A stretch of DNA of 51,295 nt from an uncultured Saprospiraceae bacterium (GTDB taxonomy: Bacteria; Bacteroidota; Bacteroidia; Chitinophagales; Saprospiraceae): contig CALLAW010000006.1 in NCBI GenBank assembly GCA_938001865.1, positions 1 to 51,295 on the forward strand, written 5' to 3'. Shown here piece by piece: positions 18,103 to 28,175 of the stretch (positions are counted from its first letter, which is position 1; each line of letters opens with the position of its first letter). Below the pieces are notes generated by a model, which was not told the origin of the DNA, searched no databases, and worked only from the letters and a program-made list of their open reading frames with translations. Made by a program: the position numbers and the translations under genes.

Positions 18103-19505
18103 TAGTGATTAAAGTTGAAATATTTTTTTGAATTATAATAGCAGATATTGGAGACAAATGTGCCAAGTAAGTCTTCGTCGTAAGGCAACTCTCCATTGAT
18201 CACATCATTGCCGATGAGATTGCAGAGTATCCTGCGGAAGTATTCGTGTCTTGGAAACGAGAGAAAACTGCGACTATCAGTAAGCATTCCGACGAAGTGG
18301 CTCAGGAGTCCTAGGTTGGAGAGTGTATCGAGTTGTTTCTCTATTCCATCTTTTTGATCTAAGAACCACCAAGCTGATCCCCATTGCATTTTACCCTGAG
18401 TGATCCCATCATTGAAGTTGCCCGCCATCGCGGCGAATGCTGCGTTATCTCTTGGGTTGAGATTGTAGAGTATCGTCTTGGGGAGTGACTGTTTTGCGTC
18501 TAATTCATTGAGATATGATGCTAAGGCTTCCATCTGGTTGTAATCGCCAATACTGTCACAGCCGATATCTGCACCTACGAGTTGCTGGAGTCTATCATTA
18601 TTATTCCTGATTGCTCCTAAGTGGAGCTGCATCGTCCAATCTCTCTGAGCATAGCACTCACCGAGATGATTGAGGACACTCCGCTTGAAGGTATCTGATG
18701 CGACTGGGTCAATCATGCGACCTTGCTTAGCATCAAGGAGGACCTGATCTAGATTGATCTTGTCCGATGATGCGATGTAGAGGTGATTGAGACCATGATC
18801 TGCTAACTTACATCCTAGCGAATCAAAGTAGTCTACTCTGGCCTCTAGACCGGCGATGAATGAGTCATAAGATGTGATCTCCGAGCCTATACATCTCTCT
18901 AGTTTGCTAAGTTCTATCTGGAAGTTATCACTCTCGAGTTGGATGAGCTTATCTGGTCTGAATGTTGGCAACATCTGGAGAGGACTCTTACTTGCAAGGT
19001 GTGCCTTGTGAGAGCTAAGGTCATCAGTCGGGCTATCAGTGGTACATACTACCTCCACCTTCATCTGATGGAGCAATCCGAGTGCAGAGTGAGACTCTTG
19101 ACTCAGTTGTCTATTGCACTCTAGGTAAATGTCTTCTGCATTGGCAGGTGACAAGAGCTCTTTGATACCGAAGTACCTTTGGAGCTCTAAGTGAGTCCAG
19201 TGGTAGAGTGGATTCCGCAGAGTATAGGGTACAGTATCTGCCCACATCAGAAATTTCTCTTTGTCTGTAGCATCTCCTGTGATGTATTTTTCGTCTATTC
19301 CGTGGGCACGCATTGCCCTCCACTTGTAGTGATCACCTTTGAGCCATACCTCTGTGATGGTTTGATACTGCTTGTCACTTGAGATTTCTTCAGGTGGCAG
19401 GTGATTATGATAATCTATGATTGGTAGATCTTTAGCGTATTGATGATAGAGCTTGATGGCAATATCCGATTGCAGGAGAAAATTGTGATCTAGGAATGGT
19501 TTCAT
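18102..19505 (-). CDS. uxaC: Glucuronate/uronate isomerase UxaC
   Basis: This 467-residue protein has normal family length. It belongs to the amidohydrolase-fold uronate isomerases (EC 5.3.1.12), which convert D-glucuronate to D-fructuronate and D-galacturonate to D-tagaturonate. Diagnostic segments are the metal-binding DYHNHLPPEEI near the start, HLGAIRNNN, and the C-terminal MLTDSRSFLSFPRHEYFRR. With UxuA and an SDR but no altronate genes, the glucuronate branch is indicated. It sits 13 bases after uxuA. Confidence 0.96.
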   Translation of the reverse strand: MKPFLDHNFLLQSDIAIKLYHQYAKDLPIIDYHNHLPPEEISSDKQYQTITEVWLKGDHYKWRAMRAHGIDEKYITGDATDKEKFLMWADTVPYTLRNPLYHWTHLELQRYFGIKELLSPANAEDIYLECNRQLSQESHSALGLLHQMKVEVVCTTDSPTDDLSSHKAHLASKSPLQMLPTFRPDKLIQLESDNFQIELSKLERCIGSEITSYDSFIAGLEARVDYFDSLGCKLADHGLNHLYIASSDKINLDQVLLDAKQGRMIDPVASDTFKRSVLNHLGECYAQRDWTMQLHLGAIRNNNDRLQQLVGADIGCDSIGDYNQMEALASYLNELDAKQSLPKTILYNLNPRDNAAFAAMAGNFNDGITQGKMQWGSAWWFLDQKDGIEKQLDTLSNLGLLSHFVGMLTDSRSFLSFPRHEYFRRILCNLIGNDVINGELPYDEDLLGTFVSNICYYNSKKYFNFNH

Positions 19506-19518
19506 CTTATCTATTTGA

Positions 19519-20718
19519 TTACATGGATGGGTTGAGCTCTGTGGATTGGAGTGATCTGATGATGCCCTCTTCGAGTCCTCGGAGCTCGGCTAGTCCTCGG
19601 AGTCTTCCGATCGCGGAGTATCCTGGATTGGTACGCTTGTGGAGATCATCAAGCATCTGATGACCATGGTCTGGCCTGAATGGGATCGACCAACCAGCAT
19701 CATTAGTCTCTTTGAGGAGTAATTTCATGACTGCATACATATCTACATCTCCATCGAGATGATCTGCTTCGTAGAAGTTACCGAGCTCATCTCGTTTGGT
19801 TGATCTGAGATGGACGAAGTTGATCCTGCCTGCGAGCTGGGTTATCATCTCAGTCAGATCATTGTCTGGTCTTACACCGAACGATCCCGTGCAGAAGCAG
19901 ACCCCATTGTAACTACTAGGATTTGCATCGAGTATCTCTTTGACATCATGGAGGGTACTGACTACTCTTGGTAATCCCAAGAGTGGGTAGGGGGGATCAT
20001 CGGGGTGGATTGCCATTTTGACCTGTGATGTAGCAGCTACGGGGATGATCTCTTGGAGGAATAAGATGAGATGCTCTCTCAATGTAGCTGCATCGATCTC
20101 TTGATAGGTATCGAGGATCTTTTGGAATGCACTCAGAGTGAGTACCCCTTCAGTCGTACCACCTGGCAGTCCTGCAATGATATTTTTTGTCAGCTTCTGT
20201 ATTTGAGCTTGACTCATCTTGCTATAATACTCTTGGGCTTGTTGGACTTCGATCTGAGTATAATCTGCTGCTGCATTGGGACGAGCCAGGATACAGATAT
20301 CGAATGCTGCGAATGCTACTCGTTCGAAGTATAAGGCTGTGGATCCATCTGGCATGACTCTGTCCAAGTCTGTACGAGACCAATCCAGTACTGGCATGAA
20401 ATTGTAAGTTACGATATGTACACCACATGTAGCGAGGTTGCGGATACTCTGCTTATAGTTGTCAATATACTTGATGTAATCTCCTGATCTCCGCTTGATA
20501 TCTTCGTGGACTGGGATACTCTCTACGACTGACCAGGTCAGGTCTGCCTGAGAGATGAGGTCTATCCTTGCTTGGATATCATCGACTGTCCATACCTCTC
20601 CACTTGGTATCTCATGGAGTGCATTGACGACTCCTGTAGCACCTGACTGCTTGATATCTGATAGACTTACGGGATCACCGGGTCCATACCATCTCCAAGT
20701 TTGTTCCAATCTTCTCAT
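19519..20718 (-). CDS. uxuA: Mannonate dehydratase UxuA
   Basis: This 399-residue protein has family length. It matches D-mannonate dehydratase (EC 4.2.1.8), which dehydrates mannonate to 2-keto-3-deoxygluconate. Diagnostic segments are [13 protein letters not shown] at the N-terminus, the metal-ligand region [24 protein letters not shown], and a C-terminal RPDHGHQM. It lies between the SDR reductase gene and uxaC, matching the glucuronate pathway order. Confidence 0.96.
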   Translation of the reverse strand: MRRLEQTWRWYGPGDPVSLSDIKQSGATGVVNALHEIPSGEVWTVDDIQARIDLISQADLTWSVVESIPVHEDIKRRSGDYIKYIDNYKQSIRNLATCGVHIVTYNFMPVLDWSRTDLDRVMPDGSTALYFERVAFAAFDICILARPNAAADYTQIEVQQAQEYYSKMSQAQIQKLTKNIIAGLPGGTTEGVLTLSAFQKILDTYQEIDAATLREHLILFLQEIIPVAATSQVKMAIHPDDPPYPLLGLPRVVSTLHDVKEILDANPSSYNGVCFCTGSFGVRPDNDLTEMITQLAGRINFVHLRSTKRDELGNFYEADHLDGDVDMYAVMKLLLKETNDAGWSIPFRPDHGHQMLDDLHKRTNPGYSAIGRLRGLAELRGLEEGIIRSLQSTELNPSM

Positions 20719-20759
20719 CTCTGTTATATTGGTTGTTATCTGATTATACTCTGGTTAGA

Positions 20760-21557
20760 TTAGACACCACTGAATGCCGAAAATCCTCCATCTATCGGTA
20801 CTACGATTCCTGTGATAAATGATGATCTCTCGTCGCAGAGCCACAGGACAGTACTGACGAGTTCTTCGGGTTTGCCAAATCGTTTCATCGGAGTATTATT
20901 GATGATGGTCTGTCCTCTTGCTGTGAGGGTGCCATCATCGTTGAGTAGTAGGGTTCTATTCTGTTCTGCGACTAGGAATCCTGGAGCTATTGCATTGACT
21001 CTGATTCCTTCACCATACTTACTGATGAGCTCTACTGCCATCGATCGCGTAAAGTTGTCAACTGCGGCCTTGGATGCAGAGTAGCCTATCACTCTTGTCA
21101 ATGGGACTATTGCAGCCATTGATGAGATGTTAATGATACACCCTTTCTTCTGGGCAACCATACTTGCTGCGAATGCTTTGGTTGGGATGACAGTACCTAG
21201 TAAGTTGAGGTCATTGACCTTGCGGAAATGTGCAACATCTAAGTCAAAGATACTCTGGTCGGGCATGATCGTAGCTCCAGACATATTGCCTCCAGCGCCA
21301 TTGATTAGTACATCTACTTTGCCTGACTGATCTACGATAGTATTCGCTGCATCTTGTACTGATTGCTCGTCTAGCACATCGCAGATGACATAGTCTATGT
21401 TAAGCCCTTTAGCCTTTGCGCTTACAGAGAGAGCCTTGGCAGTCTCGGCATTCCTATTGAGGAGGTATACATGTGCCCCTTCTTCTGCTAGACCAAGTGA
21501 GATGGCTGTCCCTAGAGTGCCGCTTCCACCTGTTATTGCTACTATTTTTCCTTTCAT
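20760..21557 (-). CDS. SDR oxidoreductase, probable fructuronate reductase (D-mannonate oxidoreductase)
   Basis: This 265-residue short-chain dehydrogenase has the cofactor motif TGGSGTLG (residues 9-16), NGAGG, the catalytic YSASK motif and an ISSMAA stretch. Its position 41 bases before uxuA, and the absence of a classical UxuB of about 480 residues, suggest that it reduces fructuronate to mannonate. Bacteroidota hexuronate loci often use an SDR for this step. The residues insert NMSGATIMPDQ after the NAG motif is seen in this subgroup. Exact substrate is inferred from context. Confidence 0.85.
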   Translation of the reverse strand: MKGKIVAITGGSGTLGTAISLGLAEEGAHVYLLNRNAETAKALSVSAKAKGLNIDYVICDVLDEQSVQDAANTIVDQSGKVDVLINGAGGNMSGATIMPDQSIFDLDVAHFRKVNDLNLLGTVIPTKAFAASMVAQKKGCIINISSMAAIVPLTRVIGYSASKAAVDNFTRSMAVELISKYGEGIRVNAIAPGFLVAEQNRTLLLNDDGTLTARGQTIINNTPMKRFGKPEELVSTVLWLCDERSSFITGIVVPIDGGFSAFSGV

Positions 21558-21637
21558 GGTGTGAGTATAGTTATTGATATATGGATGATACTAGAGGTGA
21601 TCGATACAGATGAGCTGCAAGGATCTGATCTAGATCA

Positions 21638-22630
21638 TTAGTTGATCATTTTGTTGATCGTATTTTTTATTTCGGAGACAAATTTTTCTTTGGTATCTAT
21701 CCCTCCGATACCATCTGCCCATACTGACAGGAACTGATACTCTACTCCTGTCTGACTCTTGTCAAATGCGATGACGTGACTGAGATCGTCAAGATATAGC
21801 CTTGGACTATATGCGAGATCGCTGATGATGGCCATCCCTAAGTCTTGCTGATGATAACTCTGTGTTCCCCAATTGTAACCGATGGATTTACCGTCTATTA
21901 CCTTGATATCGAAGTCATCTAAGTGCTTGACTATCCCGGTCGCTAAGAGCATATCGTCAGGCAGATTGCCATCTAATCGTTTGATCTTGATCGTGGAGGC
22001 ATAGTCACCTGTAGAGAGTGACCAGTCTTGTTGGATAGTCATTTTTTCGTCTCCGATTGTGAGTCCATAGAATGTCGTCCGGACGGTCGAGGTAGGCCCA
22101 CCAGATGTGATTACTTCGATCTCTTTACTGTCCCATGACTCGAGGCAATAGACTGAGTCTTGGTAGAGGATTGCGGGGCTACCAATGCCTAGAGAGTTGC
22201 CCACCTTGAGGATATCGCTTCCCCAGTCCATGATGTTGTGATAGTCCCATGAGACGGTATCCATGACTAGGTTACTTACCTTCTTACCATAGATATCAAA
22301 TCGGTGTCGTTTGTCGGCATAGTATCGGTATGCGACCTTATCATTCTCTAAGACCGGACCTTCAAACATTAGCCATTTGTTTTGTCCAGAGAGTGTGGGT
22401 GGCACTTCGACTTTGGACTGCCGAGTATAGTCGCCAAGGATTTGATTTTGTGTTGTGACATCATATGACTGCTGAGTCTTGAGTATCGCTTGCGTACCTC
22501 TTGGAGGATCTGATGCTTGGTTGGCTTGTGACTCACCATTTTGCTTACAAGCGATAAGCGAGAGGCAGATAAGTGTGACTGCGACTCCTTGGCCCAATCT
22601 TGAGAGTCCTACTATCTGATTTGCTTTCAT
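21638..22630 (-). CDS. DUF4861 family lipoprotein of the uronate operon
   Basis: This 330-residue predicted lipoprotein has a lipobox at LSLIAC (Cys28). The region FEGPVLENDKVAYRYYADKRHRFDIYGKK and the later HNIMDWGSDILKVGNSLG segment are characteristic of DUF4861 proteins, as I recall them from carbohydrate-degradation loci. The many aromatic residues and beta-strand pattern resemble carbohydrate-active enzymes, but no catalytic residues are established. It starts two bases below the GH2 stop codon, so it is translationally linked to the GH2/GH88 pair. A role in processing uronate-containing oligosaccharides in the periplasm or at the outer membrane is inference. Confidence 0.75.
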   Translation of the reverse strand: MKANQIVGLSRLGQGVAVTLICLSLIACKQNGESQANQASDPPRGTQAILKTQQSYDVTTQNQILGDYTRQSKVEVPPTLSGQNKWLMFEGPVLENDKVAYRYYADKRHRFDIYGKKVSNLVMDTVSWDYHNIMDWGSDILKVGNSLGIGSPAILYQDSVYCLESWDSKEIEVITSGGPTSTVRTTFYGLTIGDEKMTIQQDWSLSTGDYASTIKIKRLDGNLPDDMLLATGIVKHLDDFDIKVIDGKSIGYNWGTQSYHQQDLGMAIISDLAYSPRLYLDDLSHVIAFDKSQTGVEYQFLSVWADGIGGIDTKEKFVSEIKNTINKMIN

Positions 22631-22631
22631 C

Positions 22632-25073
22632 TTACTTTGGTTTAGATTGGAGTGTGGAGAAATCTATGGTGTGATAGCTTCCTTTAAAACTTTGATTTCG
22701 GACTTCTATAAATGCTTTACCACTGCCAGGAATCATCTCTATCGATGCTTTGCCATTAGCCATCTCGATGACGTCAGATTTGCCCGGTGTACCGTAGTGC
22801 TTGAGCAATTGGCCCGAGCCATCTACAGTGAAATAGACTCTGTCTTCGTAGTCAAGTATTGTATTGTGGTCCTTGTCTCTGACGACTGCATGTATCATGA
22901 TGTTACCATTATCGAGTTGTTCATGATAGAGATGGATATGGTCTGGCTGTGTAGCTTTATTGTATGTATAGTTGACTGTAAGTTCGTCTTTGCTGACCTC
23001 TTTATCATCCTTGTAACCTTTGGCTACGAGCTGATTGTCCCCTTCGTCGAAGAGGATGGACCATGAGAGTCCACAAGCCGGAAATTGTGTAATATCCCGA
23101 TGTTTTACACCGAGGGATTTCCCATTATGAAAGAGCTCTACTGAGGTGCAATTGCTATAGACGGAGAGTTCTCGTTCTTTGTTTGGAGGACCTGTCCTTT
23201 CTGTCCAAGTATGAGATTCGATGTAGACCATTGGGGTATCTGACCAATAGCTTTGGAATACATAGAATGCATCTTTGGGTTTACCTTCTCTATCTACTAG
23301 ACCTTTTTGATTGATATATGGGATTGCATTTTCTGGTCTCAGAGGTGTACCAAAGTCTTTGAATGCCCACTGTGCATTACCACCGAAGTCAGGATTCTGC
23401 TCTGTGACACCGAGATGCCAATCAAAGAGATCTACGATATAGTTTTCGGTCCAATCTCCATTCTTGGCGATGTTGTCGATATTTACCTGATTAGAGGCTT
23501 CTTCCCAGTCATCAGCGTCTACTGTACCGGCGCCGGTAATTGGATTTTCGGTGTGTCTACCGACATGACTAGAACCACCATACTCCATGTGTAGAAAACG
23601 CTTGTACTTTTTTTGATTTTCTTTAATAGTTTTTTCGTAGTTGGTATAGACACCTGCATACCATCCTGACCAGATCGATGGAGAGAAGACATCAACGAGA
23701 TCGGCCCCATCATAATATTTTCTGATGGCAGTGAGACGATATGGATCGATCTCATGAGCTGTAGAGTTGAGTTCAGAGAGGAAAGTGTTTATCTGCTGAG
23801 TATCATCCCCATTATCGAAGTCAGGTAGCCAGTAGATTTCATTTCCCAATGACCAGAAAAAGATCGACGGATGATTGTAATTCTGATGGATCTGTTCAGT
23901 CAATAGTCTCTTGGTATGAGACTTCCATACTGACTTACCGATACCTCCTCTACACCATGGCAGTTCGTCCCAGACGATGATACCTAGCTCATTGCATGCT
24001 CTATAGACTTCTGGATCTTGCGGATAGTGACCCAATCTGAGGAAGTTGACCCCCATCTCCTTCATCAATGCGATATCTGAGCGGTGCAGTTCATTGGGCA
24101 TCGCAGCCCCGTATCCTGCATGTTCTTCGTGTCGGTGAGTACCTCGGAGGAGGAGTCGTTCGCCATTGAGGTAGAATGGTCCATACTCGTCAAAGGAATA
24201 GTATCGATAACCAATCGTCTCAGTTACTGTATCGATGAGTGATTCGTCTTTGTAGAGCTTGGTGGTGACTTGATAGAGTGTCGGTGATTGAGGAGACCAT
24301 AGTCTAGGGTTAGACAATTGGTCAAAGTTGATGAGATGATTTTGCTCTGTGACTGATACAGTACTCTGGAGTACACGATCATTTGAGCTTGACTCAGAGA
24401 TCTCAGAGATGATCTTACAGTTATCACAGTCACTATTGAGATGGACATGAGCTACTGTCTGTGCAGTATTGTCTGTGACTTGCGGTGTGGAGATTGCCAC
24501 CTTGGCGATATAGTGCTTAGGCAAAGTCTTCAACCAGACGTCTCTCACGATACCTCCATAGATGAAGAAGTCAGCCTTCTGAGATGGGATGACATCAGGG
24601 TTATAACTATTGTCCACTCTTACTGCAAGTTCGTTGTTGCCATCATCAGACAGATATGGAGTTATGTCAAGCTCAAATCCAACATACCCTCCGACATGCG
24701 TACCTACGAGTTGGCCATTACAGTAGACATCAGTAGTAATATTGGCCCCTTCGAATGAGATGAGATAGTTTTGATCATTGGATGGAGAGAGGTCTAGGTC
24801 TCTAAAGTACCAGCTTGCGTCTCGTCGATATCCAGGGACTTGGTCTACAGCATCCCATTGATTCCAAGTATGTGGGAGAGTGACTGCCGTCCTATCATCC
24901 TCTGAGGTTGCAGTAGTGTAACTCTTGGTATTACTTTCTAGATATTGCCAATCATTATTGATATTGAGGATGACTCTCTCCGTGCTGGTACTTGCCTGAC
25001 TTGGGAGTTGCTTGGTCGTATTACAAGCCACGATGGATAGCAGAGTGAGTGCAATTATGAGTATTCTAGTCAT
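22632..25073 (-). CDS. Glycoside hydrolase family 2 lipoprotein (probable beta-glucuronidase or beta-galactosidase)
   Basis: This 813-residue protein has a lipobox with Cys17 (LSIVAC). It shows the GH2 order of an N-terminal jelly roll (WNQWDAVDQVPGYRRDASWYFR), an immunoglobulin-like domain, a TIM barrel and C-terminal extra domains. The acid/base is Glu412 in SLGNEIYW and the likely nucleophile is Glu497 in HMEYGGSS. GH2 enzymes include beta-galactosidases, beta-glucuronidases and beta-mannosidases. The operon's glucuronate pathway favours beta-glucuronidase, but sequence alone does not decide. Its start overlaps the GH88 stop by eight bases. Confidence 0.9.
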   Translation of the reverse strand: MTRILIIALTLLSIVACNTTKQLPSQASTSTERVILNINNDWQYLESNTKSYTTATSEDDRTAVTLPHTWNQWDAVDQVPGYRRDASWYFRDLDLSPSNDQNYLISFEGANITTDVYCNGQLVGTHVGGYVGFELDITPYLSDDGNNELAVRVDNSYNPDVIPSQKADFFIYGGIVRDVWLKTLPKHYIAKVAISTPQVTDNTAQTVAHVHLNSDCDNCKIISEISESSSNDRVLQSTVSVTEQNHLINFDQLSNPRLWSPQSPTLYQVTTKLYKDESLIDTVTETIGYRYYSFDEYGPFYLNGERLLLRGTHRHEEHAGYGAAMPNELHRSDIALMKEMGVNFLRLGHYPQDPEVYRACNELGIIVWDELPWCRGGIGKSVWKSHTKRLLTEQIHQNYNHPSIFFWSLGNEIYWLPDFDNGDDTQQINTFLSELNSTAHEIDPYRLTAIRKYYDGADLVDVFSPSIWSGWYAGVYTNYEKTIKENQKKYKRFLHMEYGGSSHVGRHTENPITGAGTVDADDWEEASNQVNIDNIAKNGDWTENYIVDLFDWHLGVTEQNPDFGGNAQWAFKDFGTPLRPENAIPYINQKGLVDREGKPKDAFYVFQSYWSDTPMVYIESHTWTERTGPPNKERELSVYSNCTSVELFHNGKSLGVKHRDITQFPACGLSWSILFDEGDNQLVAKGYKDDKEVSKDELTVNYTYNKATQPDHIHLYHEQLDNGNIMIHAVVRDKDHNTILDYEDRVYFTVDGSGQLLKHYGTPGKSDVIEMANGKASIEMIPGSGKAFIEVRNQSFKGSYHTIDFSTLQSKPK

Positions 25074-26292
25074 CTGAGTGATTTGATTTAGCGTGATTTC
25101 CTTTGGTCCATTCGAGTCTCTGGAGCAATGCTTCTATGTAGTAGTAATCGGCATAAGCGAGAGGTTTGTCTACTTCAAAGTTGCCAGGTACACTCCCTGT
25201 GCTATGATCTAGTAGATATGGAATCTTATCAGTTTGGTACTCTTCTGCATCGAGAGAAGCTATTATCTTATCGACCCATTCGATCATCTGAGTTTGGTGA
25301 GTATGGTCGTGTTTTGCTAGTTTCATCAGGCCATTTGCAGCGACGACTGCAGCTGATACATCTCTTGGTTCGTTGGGGATATTGGGGGCATCATAGTCCC
25401 AGTATGGGATCATATCAGCGGGAAGACGAGGATGCGTAAAGATGTAATTGGCGATGGCTTTCGCTTTCGCTAAAAATCTCTCGTCACCGGTACGATCATA
25501 TGCCATGGCAAATCCATAGAGTCCCCATGCCTGACCTCTAGACCACGCTGACTCATGATGAGTACCTTGATGGGTATGTTTGTTTCTGATCTCTCCAGTA
25601 AGTGTGTCATAGTCTATGACATGATAACTACTGTGATCAGGTCTGAAGTGATTGTTGAGAGTTGTGACTGCATGCTGTCTAGCGATATGATAGTAGATAG
25701 AGTCACCAGTCAAGTCGGTGGCATCAAAGAGCATCTCTAGGTTCATCATATTATCTATGATTACTGGGAATTGCCATCTCTCTTTGCCAAAGTCCCAAGA
25801 TCTGATTGCTCCGACTGTGTCTTGATATCTACGGATAAGAGTCTGAGATGCTTGGATGATGATCTCATCATTTTTTTGTCTCTTTTGGACCGTATTCCAT
25901 TTGCCAAAAGCAGAATTAACTTTGAAGCCCACATCATGAGTATGTGTATCCCACTTTTCTTTTTCGACGAATTGTGACCAAGCAGTAGCGTTGGAGATGA
26001 TGGCTTGGCTCTTACTGTGTGAGGCTAACTGCCAGAGAGTCCCCGGGAAGAAGCCACTCGTCCACTGTCTGCTCTTAGTAGCGATCAAGCTACCATCGAT
26101 ATCTATAGATCTTGGGATCTTGAGAGAGTCTACAGGTAACTCCTCGAGATACTTTTCCATCTTTTGTGTTAGATAGTCTAATCTTTGGTTGAGATAAGTC
26201 GCATCAATTGATAGAGATGTCTGTGTTTTGTCTTGTTGACAATATGCCATTGTCAATAGAGCGAAGATGGTAATTATGCTTAGACTCTTCAT
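25066..26292 (-). CDS. Unsaturated glucuronyl hydrolase (GH88)
   Basis: GH88 enzymes remove the 4,5-unsaturated glucuronyl residue that polysaccharide lyases leave at the non-reducing end. From the ATG at 26292 the protein has 408 residues, beginning with a signal sequence (MKSLSIITIFALLTMAYCQQ). The longer frame to 26340 adds 16 residues before the hydrophobic core and is less likely. The two catalytic aspartates are Asp120 in HDVGFKVNSAFG and Asp180 in IIDNMMNLEML. GTHHESAWSRGQAWGLYGFA forms the substrate cleft. It is the first gene of the operon. Its product, unsaturated glucuronate, opens to the substrate of KduI. The Tyr before Cys18 makes a lipobox doubtful. Confidence 0.93.
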   Translation of the reverse strand: MKSLSIITIFALLTMAYCQQDKTQTSLSIDATYLNQRLDYLTQKMEKYLEELPVDSLKIPRSIDIDGSLIATKSRQWTSGFFPGTLWQLASHSKSQAIISNATAWSQFVEKEKWDTHTHDVGFKVNSAFGKWNTVQKRQKNDEIIIQASQTLIRRYQDTVGAIRSWDFGKERWQFPVIIDNMMNLEMLFDATDLTGDSIYYHIARQHAVTTLNNHFRPDHSSYHVIDYDTLTGEIRNKHTHQGTHHESAWSRGQAWGLYGFAMAYDRTGDERFLAKAKAIANYIFTHPRLPADMIPYWDYDAPNIPNEPRDVSAAVVAANGLMKLAKHDHTHQTQMIEWVDKIIASLDAEEYQTDKIPYLLDHSTGSVPGNFEVDKPLAYADYYYIEALLQRLEWTKGNHAKSNHSDD

Positions 26293-26648
26293 ACAGGTAA
26301 GTGATAGAGGTGAGTTTATGTCTTGATCGATTAGTATCAAAGTAGAGTGAAATTAAGAAATTAACACACAACTGATTCAAAACAAAAAGTAAAAAATGAG
26401 ATTTACCTGATTTACAAGACTTTTGACAACAGATTTTTCTGCAAACAATCTTGGAAGTCGAGGGCATACTGGATGTAGAGATCGAGAGGATAAGATGCCT
26501 TACTCTAGGCGTGACTAAGCATCCTCCAAGTAGAGTAGCTGGTCGCAGCCAAAATGGATGGAGTCTTTCAAGATGACCTGTCCGATACCAGAAAGAAACT
26601 CTTGAATACAACTTCCGTCAAAATCCATGCACTCCTTATCAAGAGTTA
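26293..26648. other. Intergenic region between trkH and the uronate operon
   Basis: This is the leader/promoter region of the operon. I found no TAnnTTTG element on the minus strand, which fits a promoter that depends on an activator such as the HTCS. A 9-bp inverted repeat (26597-26605 with 26639-26647) directly follows the trkH stop and may be a weak terminator. An open frame on the minus strand here looks non-coding. Confidence 0.5.
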
Positions 26649-27998
26649 CTAGAGAGCAATATCTTCTATTTGAGGTTTTTCTCTCATTAATGGAGATTGG
26701 CTAATCAACGTAAATCCAAACGTCATAACCCCAAGTCTGCCTATGAACATCAGGATAGAGACCATAATCTTACTCATCGGGGTGAGATCTGCAGTGATGC
26801 CAGTCGATAAGCCTACCGTACTCAAGGCTGAGGCACACTCAAATAAGACTCTTTCAAATGAAAATTGAGCCCCATCCAACTGAACGATAATCCAAGCTCC
26901 TAAGAGAAGGATCACTGTATAGAATATACTTGAGGAAATTGCAAGGTAGATTTTTTCAGCAGGAATCTCTTTTTTGAAGAATGTGATATGTTTTTTTCGT
27001 TTGAGTATTGCATAGAGTAGACCTATCAATGCAGTCACAGACGTAGTCTTGATACCACCACCAGTCCCCGCTGGCGAAGCGCCAATGACCATGATGATTA
27101 TCAATATCAGTATACCCCCTTGCTTCATATTCTCTATAGGATAATTGTTAAACCCTACAGTCGTGTGAGCTGAGACGAGCTGAAAGAATGCTGACTTCAT
27201 ACCAGAGAATCCATCCGAGACTAACAACCCATCAGAAAAGTAAAGAAGTAAAGTACCTATCACGATGTAGATGATGGTGCTTGAGAGTATAATCTTAGAA
27301 GTCAGGGTAACATGTTTTCGCCTTCTGATCAATTTCAACCAGAAGTCTAGCAGCACGATAAATCCAACAGACCCCAAAATGCTTAATCCCAATATCGTAT
27401 TCGTAATAAGTGGATTATCTGCAAATGATGACATGGAATCTGAGTAAAGACTGAAACCTGCAGTGCAAAAAGCAGAAACACTATGGAATATTGCAGACCA
27501 GACAGGCTGGTCAACTCCTAACTCTTTGAAACCTAGATAGAGTAAAAAGGCACCAATTGCTTCGATAAGTATCGTAAAGATCAGTACACTCTGGATAAAT
27601 GATAATAATGGGTATCTCTCGGGCAAGTTAAATTCTAATCGCAGTAAAGACACTGATAGCCTTGGCAATTCTTCTGTATCCTTGAGGATAAAAAAACTTC
27701 CAAGTGCCATATATCCGACTCCGCCCAATTGTATAAAAAAGAGTGAAGAGAGCTGACCAAAGAATGTCAATGATGCTCCAAAGTCTATTGGAGACAGACC
27801 AGTAGTGCTGACCATAGAGGTAGCAAGCATTACTTGATCAACGAATGAGATACTTACAGTCTTGCTCCACGGAAGCATCAACAGTAATAGACAAGCTAGG
27901 GTCAAGAACAAGTACCCTTGAATCAGTAATAACAACGAAGACTTTTGGTTTCCTTTGCTATTGAGCAAATATTTTTTCGCTTTGTCTAATCTCTTCAT
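26649..27998 (-). CDS. trkH: TrkH-family potassium uptake protein
   Basis: This 449-residue integral membrane protein has the four-repeat membrane-pore architecture of TrkH/KtrB. Pore-loop segments include STTGLSPIDFGASL, SAFCTAGFSLYSDS, SAHTTVGFNNYPI and SALSTVGLSTGI. It moves potassium (or sodium plus potassium) across the inner membrane and normally works with a TrkA/KtrA regulatory subunit. That partner is not in this window. The N-terminus begins with a short cytoplasmic Lys-rich segment. The gene stands alone, with long intergenic stretches on both sides. Confidence 0.92.
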   Translation of the reverse strand: MKRLDKAKKYLLNSKGNQKSSLLLLIQGYLFLTLACLLLLMLPWSKTVSISFVDQVMLATSMVSTTGLSPIDFGASLTFFGQLSSLFFIQLGGVGYMALGSFFILKDTEELPRLSVSLLRLEFNLPERYPLLSFIQSVLIFTILIEAIGAFLLYLGFKELGVDQPVWSAIFHSVSAFCTAGFSLYSDSMSSFADNPLITNTILGLSILGSVGFIVLLDFWLKLIRRRKHVTLTSKIILSSTIIYIVIGTLLLYFSDGLLVSDGFSGMKSAFFQLVSAHTTVGFNNYPIENMKQGGILILIIIMVIGASPAGTGGGIKTTSVTALIGLLYAILKRKKHITFFKKEIPAEKIYLAISSSIFYTVILLLGAWIIVQLDGAQFSFERVLFECASALSTVGLSTGITADLTPMSKIMVSILMFIGRLGVMTFGFTLISQSPLMREKPQIEDIAL

Positions 27999-28175
27999 GT
28001 CTGTGTTTAAGCTCTGTTTTTTCGTAAAGATTGTCCTAAGTCATGAGACTTCAACAGTCATGAAATAGACATTCTATCTAAAATTAACACAATAGAGCTT
28101 AGACTGGCAGTGAGAATGCCGACTTTTTTCTAAAATAAATTCTTGGTTGATTTAATTTGTACCGCTTGGAGTCAA

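Noticed and set aside
26204-26611. 135-codon open frame on the minus strand between trkH and the GH88 gene
   Set aside because: It overlaps the GH88 start, has no domain or signal-peptide logic, and reads like random Cys/Ser/Leu-rich translation of intergenic DNA.
28041-28063. Two TCATGA palindromes upstream of trkH as an operator
   Set aside because: They are short 6-bp palindromes with no promoter element nearby and no second occurrence linked to a related gene.
28098-28134. Short GGCA/TGCC hairpin followed by a T-run as a terminator
   Set aside because: The stem is only four base pairs and there is no plus-strand gene upstream for it to terminate.
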